NCBI RefSeq assembly: GCF_900455735.1
Contig: NZ_UAUI01000001.1
Span: forward strand, 434,001-498,000
Length of the DNA stretch: 64,000 nucleotides
DNA from: Rhodococcus wratislaviensis
Lineage (GTDB): Bacteria > Actinomycetota > Actinomycetes > Mycobacteriales > Mycobacteriaceae
Reading direction: 5' to 3'
Shown here one piece after another: positions 1-9,600 of this stretch. Both the position numbers and the translations under genes were made by a program. Positions within the stretch are counted from its first letter, which is position 1. Each line of letters begins with the position of its first letter. The notes under the pieces were generated by a model. That model made no database searches. It was not told the DNA's origin and saw nothing but the letters and a program-made list of their open reading frames with translations.

Positions 1-2
1 GG

Positions 3-404
3 ATGCGGATGGCACCGTCGATCTTCACACATGTGATGAAGGTGATGCGGATCGCCTGCGCCGGCTTCAACCAGCATGTGCCGATCAAGGAGCGGAAGGT
101 CGATTCGATGTCGATGTTCGCCACGCACCGCACGAAGCAGAAAGTGCTCACCTCGTTCGCGCCCTACCTGAGCAAAGGCGTCATGCCTCGTGCGTTCGAC
201 GACCTCCCGCGCGGTGAACAGCTGACCGCCCTCGCCGGCATCGTCCGTAGTCAGATGCCGAACCACGACCCCACCCACGCAAAGCTGCCCACGCTTGCCG
301 ACAAGTGGTTCACCCGTTACGACGCAGGCTACGACTGCACCCGCTGGTACACCGCAGAATCGCGCGAACGCCGCACCGATCCCGTCCCGGCGGTGGTCAA
401 CTGA
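3..404 (+). CDS. unrecognised protein, probably cut by the window edge
   Basis: The frame is open from the first bases, so the true start may lie upstream and only the C-terminal 133 residues may be visible. I do not recognise a family. The fragment is soluble-looking, with a Trp/Tyr-rich stretch near its C-terminus (KWFTRYDAGYDCTRWYTAES). Its TGA overlaps the ATG of the next gene (ATGA at 404), so the two are probably translationally coupled and functionally related to the AveC-like membrane protein downstream. No function is assigned. Confidence 0.6.
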   Translation: MRMAPSIFTHVMKVMRIACAGFNQHVPIKERKVDSMSMFATHRTKQKVLTSFAPYLSKGVMPRAFDDLPRGEQLTALAGIVRSQMPNHDPTHAKLPTLADKWFTRYDAGYDCTRWYTAESRERRTDPVPAVVN

Positions 405-1564
405 TGGCCGATCTCTGCTCCCCCACCTTCGATCAACTCTCGACAGCGCTCGGCTTCTCCTGCGCCGAGGCCGGCGGGCTCGTCGAGGTCCGTAACCCGT
501 TGGCACTGGAGAACTGGACCCTGCCGGTTCTCGAGCTCACCATCGTGGTCGGGTCGGTGCTCGCGCTCGTTTTCGCGATCCTGCGCTGGCGCCGCAACGG
601 CGACCCGACCACGATGGTGCTCTGGTTCGGGGCCACGGCGTACCTGTTCGTCATCGAGCCGCCGCTGTACTTTCCGGCGGCCTTCGGAATCGAAGAGCAC
701 GTGGACACGATGTTCGCGCACAACGTGTTCACCGTGGACTTCCTGTGGGGCCGACTGCCGCTGTACATCATCGCGATCTATCCGCTGATGGCGACGCTGG
801 CCTTCGAGCTCGTCCGGATGCTCGGCGTCTTCCGGAAGCACGGCGTACTCGCCGGCGCGGTCTGCGTCGGCTTCGTGCACCACGCGTTCTACGAGATCTT
901 CGACCAGCTCGGACCGCAGCTGAGGTGGTGGGAATGGTCGACGACCAACCCGGTCAACCAGCCCATGTTCGACTCGGTCCCACTGCCCAGCGTGGTGGTA
1001 TTCGCGGCCCTGTGGCCGATGTCGCTGGCCCTGTGCGTTCAGTTCTTCGTGGGTCGCTACGCCGACCGGGGTCGGGACTTCGCCGGACTCGAACTGGTGT
1101 GGCGCACGATCGTGATCGGTCTCCTGGCGTCGGCGGGCACGTTCATCCTCCCGATCCCGGCGACGGTCCTCGGAATGGAGAGCACCACGGTCCGGGGAAT
1201 TCTGTACGCGACCGAACTGGTCGTCGTCGTGCTCGTCGCGATCCCGATCCTGGTCCGGCAGTGGTCGCGGCTGCGCCGGGGGACGTCCGACATTCCCACT
1301 TACTCCAACGACTTCGTCCGTGTCTACAGCGTGGTCTACCTCGGCGTGATGGGCGTTCTGTGGGTGACCGCGTTGCCCAGCTACTTCGGCGCTGTCGACG
1401 GCGTCACGAGCAATGGCGATCCCATCGGAAATCTCTGGTATACCCTCGCCTGCTTCGCGATTGCGATTCTGTGCGTGACAGCCACCTTCACGGTGCCGCG
1501 GGGACCCGCTGACGGACGCGGCCCGGTCTCCGGTGAGGGTGCGGTGCCGAACGCGGTCCGATAG
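404..1564 (+). CDS. spirocyclase AveC-like integral membrane protein
   Basis: A 386-residue polytopic membrane protein with about seven to eight hydrophobic segments (for example around residues 35-55, 65-85, 110-135, 145-165, 195-215, 235-255, 260-280 and 345-365). Layout and length resemble actinobacterial proteins annotated as spirocyclase AveC family, named after the avermectin spiroketal-forming protein; most members are uncharacterised. I chose the ATG at 404 because it overlaps the preceding stop (ATGA); the frame is also open further upstream. The assignment rests on pattern memory only, so a generic membrane protein remains possible. Confidence 0.6.
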   Translation: MADLCSPTFDQLSTALGFSCAEAGGLVEVRNPLALENWTLPVLELTIVVGSVLALVFAILRWRRNGDPTTMVLWFGATAYLFVIEPPLYFPAAFGIEEHVDTMFAHNVFTVDFLWGRLPLYIIAIYPLMATLAFELVRMLGVFRKHGVLAGAVCVGFVHHAFYEIFDQLGPQLRWWEWSTTNPVNQPMFDSVPLPSVVVFAALWPMSLALCVQFFVGRYADRGRDFAGLELVWRTIVIGLLASAGTFILPIPATVLGMESTTVRGILYATELVVVVLVAIPILVRQWSRLRRGTSDIPTYSNDFVRVYSVVYLGVMGVLWVTALPSYFGAVDGVTSNGDPIGNLWYTLACFAIAILCVTATFTVPRGPADGRGPVSGEGAVPNAVR

Positions 1565-1656
1565 CCGCGACGACGGGGGTCGACTGGTTGGTCGGTGCGG
1601 GCCCCACCCGTGATCTGGCGGCGATTCGCGCAGACCGCGGGCCGGGATGCCGCGAC

Positions 1657-3114
1657 TTACAAGGTGCCGAGGGCTTCACAGGCCTTTCGCACGCCTTCGC
1701 CGTAGGCGGGGTCTGCTTGGGTGCAGTTGGCGATGTGGCGCTCGATGACGGCGGCCGACGCTCCGGTGATGGCACGGGCGGTGTTCTCGAACAGCACGGT
1801 CTGCTGCTCGGCGCTCATGCTGCGGAAGAGGTTCCCGGGCTGTTCGAAGTAGTTGTCGTCGTCTGCTCGGTAGTCGAACCGGTCGGCGACCACGCCGACT
1901 TCGAGTGGCGGTTCGGCGTAGCTGCGCTGGTCCGCGAATCGGCCGTGGGAGTTGGGTTCGATGCTCGGGACGCTGCCCTGGTTCCCGTCGACGCGCATGG
2001 CACCGTCGCGGTGGAAGGAATTGACGTGGGTTGCGCCCCTGGGGCTGTTGACCGGGATCTGGTGGTGGTTGACACCGAGCCGGTAGCGGGCGGCGTCGCC
2101 GTAGGAGAACAGCCGGCCCTGCAGCATGCGGTCCGGTGAGAATCCGATGCCGGGGACGACGTTCGCCGGGGAGAAGGTGGCCTGCTCGACGTCGGCGTGG
2201 TAGTTCTCCGGGTTCCGGTCGAGTTCGAGTTCCCCGACCTCGATGAGGGGGTAGTCCTTCTTGGACCACACCTTGGTGAGGTCGAACGGATGGTAGCGGT
2301 AGGTCTGGGCGTCGGCTTCCGGCATGATCTGCACGAAAAGGGTCCACTTCGGGTAGTTGCCGTCCTCGATCGCGTCGAAGAGGTCGCGTTGCGCCGACTC
2401 GCGGTCGCCGGCGACGACGGCGGCGGCTTCTTCGTCGGTGAGGTTCTTGATGCCCTGCTGGGTGCGGAAGTGGAATTTCACCCAGGAGCGGTCTCCGGCG
2501 TCGTTGACGAACGAGAAGGTGTGTGACCCGAATCCGTGCATGTGCCGGTAGCCGTCGGGGATGCCGCGGTCGGACATCACGATGGTGATCTGGTGCAGCG
2601 CTTCCGGGAGATTGGTCCAGAAGTCCCAGTTGTTTTCCGCAGAGCGGAGGTTGGTCTTCGGATCGCGCTTGACCGCGTGGTTGAGGTCGGGGAATTTGAG
2701 GGGGTCACGGAAGAAGAAGACGGGGGTGTTGTTGCCGACGACGTCCCAGTTGCCGTGCTCGGTGTAGAAGCGGACGGCGAATCCGCGGATGTCGCGTTCG
2801 GCGTCGGCTGCGCCGCGCTCGCCGGCCACGGTGGAAAAACGCAGGAAGATTTCGGTCCGCTTACCGATCTCCGAGAATACGGCGGCGTTGGTGTGTGCGG
2901 TGATGTCGTGGGTGACGCGGAAGGTGCCGAACGCGGCCGAGCCTTTGGCGTGCATGCGGCGTTCGGGGATGACTTCGCGGTCGAAATGCGCGAGCTTCTC
3001 GAGAAGCCAGACATCTTGCAGGAGCATCGGACCGCGTGCGCCGGCGGTGAGGCTGTTCTGGTTGTCGGGTACCGGTGCACCGGCGACTGTGGTGAGTCCG
3101 TTCGGGTTGGTCAT
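1657..3114 (-). CDS. katA: heme catalase, small-subunit monofunctional type
   Basis: A 485-residue protein covering a full small-subunit catalase, which dismutates H2O2 in the cytoplasm. The distal-histidine region ([17 protein letters not shown], about residue 55), the active-site stretch [13 protein letters not shown] and the proximal heme-tyrosine motif ([14 protein letters not shown]) are all present. The ATG at 3114 has a good ribosome site (AGGAGA 6 nt upstream). It lies downstream of and parallel to the AcoR-like regulator, and a degenerate copy of the prm operator lies between them at 3195-3209. This suggests, but does not prove, co-regulation with the monooxygenase, whose diiron chemistry can leak peroxide. 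Confidence 0.95.
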   Translation of the reverse strand: MTNPNGLTTVAGAPVPDNQNSLTAGARGPMLLQDVWLLEKLAHFDREVIPERRMHAKGSAAFGTFRVTHDITAHTNAAVFSEIGKRTEIFLRFSTVAGERGAADAERDIRGFAVRFYTEHGNWDVVGNNTPVFFFRDPLKFPDLNHAVKRDPKTNLRSAENNWDFWTNLPEALHQITIVMSDRGIPDGYRHMHGFGSHTFSFVNDAGDRSWVKFHFRTQQGIKNLTDEEAAAVVAGDRESAQRDLFDAIEDGNYPKWTLFVQIMPEADAQTYRYHPFDLTKVWSKKDYPLIEVGELELDRNPENYHADVEQATFSPANVVPGIGFSPDRMLQGRLFSYGDAARYRLGVNHHQIPVNSPRGATHVNSFHRDGAMRVDGNQGSVPSIEPNSHGRFADQRSYAEPPLEVGVVADRFDYRADDDNYFEQPGNLFRSMSAEQQTVLFENTARAITGASAAVIERHIANCTQADPAYGEGVRKACEALGTL

Positions 3115-3194
3115 CGATTTCTCCTGTCTGACACCCGAGGCTGGGCGGGTGAATGTGGTTCGGCGAGAGCATCCCTCAGGGCAGAGCGCAGCGG

Positions 3195-3209
3195 TGTCTC
3201 AATTTGACA
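3195..3209. promoter_or_regulatory. degenerate prm-type operator upstream of catalase
   Basis: TGTCTCAATTTGACA keeps one perfect half-site (GTCTCA) and a partial second half (TGACA) around a 3-nt centre. It matches the layout of the perfect palindromes at 5114 and 16094. It lies about 80 bp upstream of the catalase start and just past the regulator's stop. Binding is inferred only. Confidence 0.4.
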
Positions 3210-3228
3210 TTCCCGGGGTCCGGGTCGT

Positions 3229-5016
3229 TCAGGGCACGATTCCGAATTCGCGGATCTTGCGGTAGATCGTCGCTCGGGACATGCCGATGGCGGTGGCGGC
3301 GGCCGTCTTGTCGCCGGCATGAAGCGCGAGCGCGTCCACGATCGCGTCCCGCTCGAGCGCCTGCATCCTGGTCAACGTTCGGCGTGTAGTGGAACGGCAT
3401 GCGGGAGGCAGGGTGTCGAGTTCGACGATGCCGGACCGTTGCCGCCGGTAGGTGTCCTCGAGAACCTTCTTCAGCTGGGTGACGTTTCCGCGCCACGCCA
3501 GACGCGCGAGCTGATTCGAGGCGGCCGGAGCCAGGGTGAGGCCGGTGGCCCCCAGGGTGTCGAGCAGGCTGCGCACAAGATCGGGAATATCGTCCAGGTG
3601 GTGCCGCAGGGGTGGCACCGTGACCGATTTGGGGAACATGCGCAGCAGTGAACTGGTGTCGGTCGAGTCCTGGGGATACCGGGTAAGCGCCACCCACGGT
3701 CTGAGAGGTGGCTCCTGCGCGTGGGGGCCCTGCAGTAGGTCCGCGAGTGCGGCGAGATGAGCCTCGCTCATGGCGTGTGCGTGCAGTATTGCCAGGTCGG
3801 ATCCGCTGCCGAGTTCGACGGAGGCCTGGGTGAGGAGGTCGTCGCCGCCGATCTCGCCGGCATCGAGTACGGCAAGTCTTCGGTTCGGGACGAGTTGGTG
3901 CGCCGCTCGGATCAGGGCTGTCTTGCCCACTCCTGGTTCTCCGTCGACGACGAGCCAGTCCTGTCGCCGGCAGGCCTCGACAACCGAATGGACCGTATGC
4001 CGCCAGAGCGGGCTGGTACCGGCGATCGAGGGCGGGGTGGACGCGCTCACCTTCGGGATGGAAAAACTGGGCGAAGCAACCTGTTTCGTGATCCGGACGA
4101 TTCCTCCGGCCAGCCGGCCACCGGTGAATGTCGGCTCGTAACTCAGGCGTACGACCGTTCCGCTGGGCAGGTCGGTGAGGATCGTGATCGGTTTCGTTTC
4201 GCCGCCGATGTCTCGGGTGCGTTCGAGAATCGCCATCTGGTCTGGTGAGTCGAATTGTTGCCGCGTCAGCGAGTTCATCATCACGACCTCGTCACCGACG
4301 GCGACGACGGGTCGGCTGGAACGTCGGCATGCGGACCGGTAGGCACTGAAGATCGCCCGGTCCGGTTCGGTTGCGTCGTCCAGCATGCGCTCACGGAGGC
4401 GGGCCGCGGCGAGTGTGGCGAAGGACAGCAACAGGGTGTTGGAATTCTGCGAGGCGGTGGTCAGGTCCACGACCCCGAGGATCGCTCCGGTGATGGGGTG
4501 CGTCACCGGAGCCCCCGCGCAGGAGAAGGACCGGAGCGGGCCGCTGAAGTGCTGGTCTCCGTCCACCAGGAGGGGTCGGCCGACCTCGAGCGCGGTGCCG
4601 ATTCCGTTGGTGCCGACCTGGGTTTCCGCGTAGCGAAAGCCCGGGGCGAGGTCGACTCGGTCGAGTGCGGTGAGCAAGGTGCTGTCGCCGGCGGTGCGGG
4701 AGAGCACGATGCCGTTCGAGTCGGTGAGAATCAGTGATACCGGCTCGTTTTCGATGTCGGCCGCCAATGCGGGCAGCACGGATCGGGCGGCTCGCTCGAG
4801 CACCGTATCGGTGGTCGAGCGCTCGACGTATGCAGCGTTGGGCCGGTCGTCGTCGCCCAACGCCTGCCGAGATCGCGACCAGGACACCCGAAGCCAAGTG
4901 CTCAGACGAAGGTGGTCCGATCCCGTAGGCGAACTCGAGGCCGGAGCCAACTCGGAGTCCGAGTTCGAATTTCGCGTCGTGCGGTGGTGCGACGTGCTGG
5001 AGGGCTGTGGGGTCAC
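3229..5016 (-). CDS. AcoR/MimR-like transcriptional activator of the prm operon
   Basis: A 595-residue regulator from the GTG at 5016, which has AGGAGA 9 nt upstream; the frame is also open to 5091. Order: an N-terminal sensory region with a GAF-like segment (about residues 60-210; FRYAETQVGTNGIGTALEVG), a degenerate AAA domain with Walker A (GEPGVGKTALIRAAH), and a C-terminal Fis-type helix-turn-helix (KTAAATAIGMSRATIYRKI). The GAFTGA loop that contacts sigma-54 is not visible, as expected in actinobacteria, which lack sigma-54. Mycobacterial MimR, which activates the related mimABCD genes in response to acetone, has this architecture. It is divergent from prmA with the palindrome at 5114 between them. 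Confidence 0.85.
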   Translation of the reverse strand: MTPQPSSTSHHRTTRNSNSDSELAPASSSPTGSDHLRLSTWLRVSWSRSRQALGDDDRPNAAYVERSTTDTVLERAARSVLPALAADIENEPVSLILTDSNGIVLSRTAGDSTLLTALDRVDLAPGFRYAETQVGTNGIGTALEVGRPLLVDGDQHFSGPLRSFSCAGAPVTHPITGAILGVVDLTTASQNSNTLLLSFATLAAARLRERMLDDATEPDRAIFSAYRSACRRSSRPVVAVGDEVVMMNSLTRQQFDSPDQMAILERTRDIGGETKPITILTDLPSGTVVRLSYEPTFTGGRLAGGIVRITKQVASPSFSIPKVSASTPPSIAGTSPLWRHTVHSVVEACRRQDWLVVDGEPGVGKTALIRAAHQLVPNRRLAVLDAGEIGGDDLLTQASVELGSGSDLAILHAHAMSEAHLAALADLLQGPHAQEPPLRPWVALTRYPQDSTDTSSLLRMFPKSVTVPPLRHHLDDIPDLVRSLLDTLGATGLTLAPAASNQLARLAWRGNVTQLKKVLEDTYRRQRSGIVELDTLPPACRSTTRRTLTRMQALERDAIVDALALHAGDKTAAATAIGMSRATIYRKIREFGIVP

Positions 5017-5113
5017 TCGCTCTGGTCTCCTGTGTCGGCTGATAGAGGGTGTGAGGGTCTGCCGCGGCGCGGGGCAAGTGTAGGCAGCCACCGCCCACTC
5101 GGAAGTGACTTGC

Positions 5114-5128
5114 GTCTCACACTGAGAC
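5114..5128. promoter_or_regulatory. perfect palindrome in the prmA promoter region
   Basis: GTCTCACACTGAGAC is a perfect 6+3+6 inverted repeat between the divergent regulator (start 5016) and prmA (start 5219). The same half-sites recur upstream of the second regulator at 16094-16137. It is the likely binding site of one or both AcoR-like regulators; this is inferred from position and recurrence. Confidence 0.7.
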
Positions 5129-5218
5129 GAATGAGGGCTGGATCACGGGGTTCAATCAATTTCCACAACGTCCCCCCACAGTCGGCACCCGGCCGGCTCA
5201 CGATCCAGGAGGCGCACA

Positions 5219-6853
5219 TTGAGTAGGCAAAGCCTGACAAAGGCCCACGCGAAGATCACCGAACTGTCATGGGATCCGACATTCGCCACCCCGGCCACCC
5301 GGTTCGGCACCGACTACACCTTCGAGAAGGCTCCGAAGAAGGACCCTCTCAAGCAGATCATGCGGTCCTACTTCCCGATGGAGGAAGAGAAGGACAACCG
5401 CGTGTACGGCGCCATGGACGGTGCCATCCGCGGCAACATGTTCCGCCAGGTGCAGCAGCGGTGGCTCGAATGGCAGAAGCTGTTCCTGTCGATCATTCCG
5501 TTCCCGGAGATCTCGGCGGCCCGAGCGATGCCGATGGCCATCGACGCCGTCCCCAACCCGGAAATCCACAACGGGCTGGCGGTGCAGATGATCGACGAGG
5601 TACGTCACTCGACGATCCAGATGAACCTCAAGAAGCTGTACATGAACAACTACATCGATCCCGCCGGGTTCGACATCACCGAGAAGGCGTTCTCGAACAA
5701 CTACGCGGGCACTATCGGCCGGCAGTTCGGCGAAGGGTTCATCACCGGTGACGCAATCACCGCCGCGAACATCTACCTGACCGTGGTCGCCGAGACCGCG
5801 TTTACCAACACCCTGTTCGTCGCGATGCCCGACGAGGCCGCCGCCAACGGTGACTACCTGCTGCCGACGGTGTTCCACTCGGTGCAATCCGACGAGTCCC
5901 GGCACATCTCCAACGGCTATTCGATCCTGCTGATGGCGCTCGCCGACGAGCGCAACCGGCCGCTGCTCGAACGGGATCTGCGGTACGCATGGTGGAACAA
6001 CCACTGTGTCGTCGACGCAGCGATCGGCACCTTCATCGAGTACGGCACGAAGGACCGCCGCAAGGACCGCGAAAGTTACGCCGAGATGTGGCGGCGGTGG
6101 ATCTACGACGACTACTACCGCAGCTACCTCATCCCGCTCGAGAAGTACGGCCTGACGATCCCGCACGACCTGGTCGAGGAGTCGTGGAAGCGGATCACCG
6201 AGAAGGGCTACGTCCACGAGGTGGCCCGGTTCTTCGCCACCGGCTGGCCGGTGAACTACTGGCGGATCGACACGATGACCGACAAGGACTTCGAATGGTT
6301 CGAGCACAAGTACCCCGGCTGGTACTCGAAGTACGGCAAGTGGTGGGAGGAGTACAACCGCCTCGCCTACCCCGGCCGTAACAAGCCGATCGCGTTCGAG
6401 GAGGTCGGGTACCAGTACCCGCACCGGTGCTGGACCTGCATGGTGCCGGCCCTGATCCGCGAGGACATGGTCGTGGAGAAGGTCGACGACCAGTGGCGGA
6501 CCTACTGCTCGGAGACTTGCTACTGGACCGACGCGGTCGCGTTCCGCAGCGAGTACGAGGGCCGGGAAACCCCGAATATGGGGCGTCTCACCGGATTCCG
6601 GGAGTGGGAGACCCTCCATCACGGCAAGGATCTCGCTGACATCGTGCAGGACCTCGGTTACGTGCGCGACGACGGTAAGACCCTCATCGGTCAGCCGCAC
6701 CTCCATCTGGACGACCCGAAGAAGATGTGGACTCTGGACGACGTACGAGGCAACACCTTCCAGAGTCCGAACGTGCTGCTGAACCAGATGTCCGACGCCG
6801 AACGCAACGCGCACATCGCCGCGTACCGCGCCGGCGGCACGGTTCCGGCCTGA
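5219..6853 (+). CDS. prmA: propane monooxygenase hydroxylase, large (diiron) subunit
   Basis: A 544-residue catalytic subunit of a soluble diiron monooxygenase that hydroxylates propane at C2 (related mim enzymes also oxidise acetone and phenols). The six expected diiron ligands can be read: E98 (PFPEIS), E127 and H130 (DEVRH), E192 (VAETAF), E226 and H229 (DESRH). A later cysteine pair region (HRCWTC and YCSETC) resembles the zinc/YHS-like tail of this subclass. Translation probably starts at TTG 5219, placed 6 nt after AGGAGG; no better in-frame start lies nearby. It is first in the operon prmABCD-adh-amidohydrolase-DUF59-adh-groEL. Confidence 0.96.
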   Translation: MSRQSLTKAHAKITELSWDPTFATPATRFGTDYTFEKAPKKDPLKQIMRSYFPMEEEKDNRVYGAMDGAIRGNMFRQVQQRWLEWQKLFLSIIPFPEISAARAMPMAIDAVPNPEIHNGLAVQMIDEVRHSTIQMNLKKLYMNNYIDPAGFDITEKAFSNNYAGTIGRQFGEGFITGDAITAANIYLTVVAETAFTNTLFVAMPDEAAANGDYLLPTVFHSVQSDESRHISNGYSILLMALADERNRPLLERDLRYAWWNNHCVVDAAIGTFIEYGTKDRRKDRESYAEMWRRWIYDDYYRSYLIPLEKYGLTIPHDLVEESWKRITEKGYVHEVARFFATGWPVNYWRIDTMTDKDFEWFEHKYPGWYSKYGKWWEEYNRLAYPGRNKPIAFEEVGYQYPHRCWTCMVPALIREDMVVEKVDDQWRTYCSETCYWTDAVAFRSEYEGRETPNMGRLTGFREWETLHHGKDLADIVQDLGYVRDDGKTLIGQPHLHLDDPKKMWTLDDVRGNTFQSPNVLLNQMSDAERNAHIAAYRAGGTVPA

Positions 6854-6863
6854 TTCAAGGCCC

Positions 6864-6900
6864 GGTGGGTGGCGCCGCGGCCACTCCGGCGCCACCCACC
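6864..6900. other. 13-bp perfect stem-loop between prmA and prmB
   Basis: GGTGGGTGGCGCC at 6864-6876 pairs with GGCGCCACCCACC at 6888-6900 around an 11-nt loop. No U-run follows, and prmB continues on the same strand. It therefore more likely stabilises the 3' end of prmA mRNA or lowers downstream expression than terminates fully. Confidence 0.6.
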
Positions 6901-6937
6901 GCTTCACCATTCACTTCACGAGTCCAGGAGAGACCCC

Positions 6938-7981
6938 GTGGCCGACAAGCACCGTATCAACTTCGAGCCCGTCGACATCGAGATGGAAGTCGGCGAAGAC
7001 GAGTACATCCTCGATGCCGCGTTCCGGCAAGGCATCCACCTGATGCACGGCTGCCGCGAGGGACGCTGCTCGGCCTGCAAATCCTTTGTCCTCGACGGCG
7101 ATATCCAGATGGAGGACTACTCGACATTTGCGTGCAACGACGCCGAGGTCGACGAGGGGCACGTGCTGCTGTGCCGCTCAACCGCATACAGCGACTGCAC
7201 GATCGAACTGCTCAATTTCGACGAGGACGAACTCCTGGGCGGTGTCCCCATCCAGGATGTGCGCACCCAGGTGACCGGGATCGAGTCGATGACCAAGGAC
7301 ATCGTGTCGCTGCGACTGGCGCCCGTCGAACCCGCGGGGTACGAATTCAAACCCGGTCAATACTCCGACCTGCACATCCCGGGCACCGACGAGCATCGGT
7401 CCTTCTCCATGGCGACAACCCAATCGACGCCGGGGCACGTCGAATTCCTCATCAAGAAGTACCCCGGCGGCAAGTTCGCCGGCCTGCTCGAGGACGGGAT
7501 CTCGGTGGGTGACGAGATCGCCCTGACCGGTCCGTACGGGTCGTTCACCATCAAGGAAGGCCACGTTCTGCCGATGGTCTTCATCGGCGGCGGCGCGGGG
7601 ATGGCTCCGCTGCTGTCGTTGCTGCGGCACATGAGCGAGACGGGCAACACCCGGCAGGTGCACTTCTACTACGGTGCCCGCACCCCGCAGGACCTGTTCT
7701 ACCTCGACGAGATCCTCGAACTCGGACAGGGACTGAAGGATTTCAGTTTCGTGGCCTGCCTGTCCGAATCGATGGACCCGCCGCCGGTGGGTGCGATCAC
7801 CGTCGAGGACGGCAACGTCACCGACGTCGTCAGCTGCAGCGAACCCGAGCTCGGGCGGGCCGAGGTGTACCTGTGCGGGCCGCCGCCGATGGTCGACGCC
7901 GCCCTGGCACTGCTCGAGGCGAAGGGCACCCCGCACGACCAGATCTTCTACGACAAGTTCACCAGCCCCGCCTTCGAATAA
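6938..7981 (+). CDS. prmB: propane monooxygenase reductase (2Fe-2S, FAD, NADH)
   Basis: A 347-residue electron-transfer component. The N-terminal ferredoxin domain carries C39, C44, C47 (CREGRCSAC) and C79 for the 2Fe-2S cluster. It is followed by the FAD-binding domain (HRSFSMA, about residue 150) and the NAD(P)H domain (GGGAGMAPLLSLLR, about residue 210). It passes electrons from NADH to the PrmA/PrmC hydroxylase. GTG 6938 was chosen because AGGAG lies 7 nt upstream and the ferredoxin domain begins there; the open frame extends to 6869 with unrelated sequence. Confidence 0.95.
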   Translation: MADKHRINFEPVDIEMEVGEDEYILDAAFRQGIHLMHGCREGRCSACKSFVLDGDIQMEDYSTFACNDAEVDEGHVLLCRSTAYSDCTIELLNFDEDELLGGVPIQDVRTQVTGIESMTKDIVSLRLAPVEPAGYEFKPGQYSDLHIPGTDEHRSFSMATTQSTPGHVEFLIKKYPGGKFAGLLEDGISVGDEIALTGPYGSFTIKEGHVLPMVFIGGGAGMAPLLSLLRHMSETGNTRQVHFYYGARTPQDLFYLDEILELGQGLKDFSFVACLSESMDPPPVGAITVEDGNVTDVVSCSEPELGRAEVYLCGPPPMVDAALALLEAKGTPHDQIFYDKFTSPAFE

Positions 7982-8031
7982 ACGTCCTGGGAAACCACTT
8001 TCCTGCTTCACCGACAGAACTGAGAAACGAG

Positions 8032-9138
8032 ATGACCGCAACCTCCGAGTCCAAGCAACGCAGCTTTCCGAAGATCGAGTTCACCGACTCCGAAGCCGGT
8101 GCGCTGGAGTTCCCCAGCTCCCGCAGCCGCTCGTTCAGCTACTACACGCCGGCCAAGAAGCGGTCGACGATGTACGAGGACGTGACCGTCGACGTGCAGC
8201 CCGACCCCGACCGTCACCTCTCGCAGGGCTGGATCTACGGCTTCGGTGACGGACCCGGCGGTTACCCACAGGAGTGGACGGCCGCGAAGTCGTCGAATTG
8301 GCACGCCTTCCTCGACCCGAACGAGGAGTGGGACCAGACCATCTTCCGCAACAACTCCAAGGTGGTCCATCAGGTCGAGTTGTGCCTGTCCAACGCCAAG
8401 CGTGCCCGAGTTTACGACGCCTGGAACACCCCGTGGCTGACGTTCATCTCCCGCAACCTGGGGGCCTGGATGCACGCCGAGAACGGGTTGGCGCTGCACG
8501 TGTTCACCTCGATCCAGCGGTCCTGCCCGACGAACATGATCAACACCGCCGTCGCGGTGAACGCCGCCCACAAGATGCGCTTCGCCCAGGACCTGGCCCT
8601 GTTCAACCTGGACCTGTCCGAGGCCACCGAGGACTTCGACGGCACCGCCCACAAGGAGGTCTGGCAGTCCGCACCCGAGTGGCAGCCCACCCGCGAGGTC
8701 GTCGAGCGGCTCACCGCGGTTCCGGACTGGTGTGAGCTGCTGTTCGCCTCGAACATCGTCTTCGAGCAGCTGGTTGGCACCCTGTTCCGCAGCGAATTGG
8801 TCATGCAGATCGCCGCCGGTAACGGTGACTACATCACCCCCACCATCGTCGGCACCGGCGAACACGACTACGACCGCGACCTCGCCTACACCCGCAACCT
8901 GTTCCGGTTGCTCACCCGAGACCCCGAGCACGGGGAGACGAACAAGGAGCTGTTCGGCGCCTGGCTCTCGATCTGGGTGCCACGGTGCCTCGACGCCGCC
9001 CGGGCGCTGCAGCCGATCTGGTCGCAGCCGGCCGACAAGGCGATCACCTTCGCCACCAGTTTCGACGCCGCCACCGACAAGTTCCGTTCCCTGCTCGAGG
9101 ACCTCGGGCTCGACATCCCCAAGGAGTTGGACAAGTGA
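8032..9138 (+). CDS. prmC: propane monooxygenase hydroxylase, small subunit
   Basis: A 368-residue beta subunit of the diiron hydroxylase, paralogous in fold to PrmA but not expected to hold the diiron centre. Order, length and neighbours match prmC of other propane monooxygenases. ATG 8032 begins the conserved-looking region; its ribosome site is weak. The stop overlaps the GTG of prmD (GTGA at 9135), so the two are probably translated together. Confidence 0.93.
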   Translation: MTATSESKQRSFPKIEFTDSEAGALEFPSSRSRSFSYYTPAKKRSTMYEDVTVDVQPDPDRHLSQGWIYGFGDGPGGYPQEWTAAKSSNWHAFLDPNEEWDQTIFRNNSKVVHQVELCLSNAKRARVYDAWNTPWLTFISRNLGAWMHAENGLALHVFTSIQRSCPTNMINTAVAVNAAHKMRFAQDLALFNLDLSEATEDFDGTAHKEVWQSAPEWQPTREVVERLTAVPDWCELLFASNIVFEQLVGTLFRSELVMQIAAGNGDYITPTIVGTGEHDYDRDLAYTRNLFRLLTRDPEHGETNKELFGAWLSIWVPRCLDAARALQPIWSQPADKAITFATSFDAATDKFRSLLEDLGLDIPKELDK

Positions 9139-9476
9139 GCATGCAATTCGGATCGTCCACCGAGTTCTCCAACATGTGTGGCGTCACCTTGATGAACACC
9201 CCCATCGGCCGTGTCGTCGCGGAAGTGATGGGCGCCAAGGACGGTGTCGAGCTGACCGAGTACCCGTCGATGATCCGCGTCGACGGCCAGAAGGTGCTCG
9301 ACTTCGACTACGAGGAACTCACCGACGCCCTCGGCCAGGAGTTCGACGGCTCCATCTTCGAGGAGATCAGCTCCACCCACTACGGGCGCATGGTCCACCT
9401 CGACGAGAAGACCCTGCTGTTCGCCAGCCCCGAGGACGCCGCCGAGTACATCGGATTCGACCTCACAGCACAGTAG
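9135..9476 (+). CDS. prmD: propane monooxygenase coupling (effector) protein
   Basis: A 113-residue cofactorless effector of the MmoB/DmpM family, which binds the hydroxylase and couples electron supply to oxygen activation. Length and position (fourth in prmABCD) fit. The GTG at 9135 overlaps the prmC stop and has AAGGAG 8 nt upstream; an ATG two codons later (9141) is the alternative. Confidence 0.93.
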   Translation: MSMQFGSSTEFSNMCGVTLMNTPIGRVVAEVMGAKDGVELTEYPSMIRVDGQKVLDFDYEELTDALGQEFDGSIFEEISSTHYGRMVHLDEKTLLFASPEDAAEYIGFDLTAQ

Positions 9477-9499
9477 ATACGAACCGACATTGCACCGTG

Positions 9500-9536
9500 C
9501 CGGCGCCGCCCGACCGGACTTGGTGGGCGGCGCCGG
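9500..9536. terminator. strong stem-loop after prmD
   Basis: CCGGCGCCGCCC at 9500-9511 pairs perfectly with GGGCGGCGCCGG at 9525-9536; three more pairs can form inside the loop (ACC/GGT). There is no U-run. It separates the monooxygenase genes from the dehydrogenase genes and could act as a partial terminator or an RNA-stability element. Confidence 0.6.
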
Positions 9537-9600
9537 TGGCCTGAGAGGCATCCCAGGTTTCGGCGGGTGCGTCGTCAACCCTTCAGAGAATGAGATCGAT

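Noticed and set aside
5267-6910. 547-residue open frame antisense to prmA
   Set aside because: Val/Arg/Asp-rich shadow of the GC-rich prmA codons; it has no family motifs, whereas the plus strand holds all diiron ligands.
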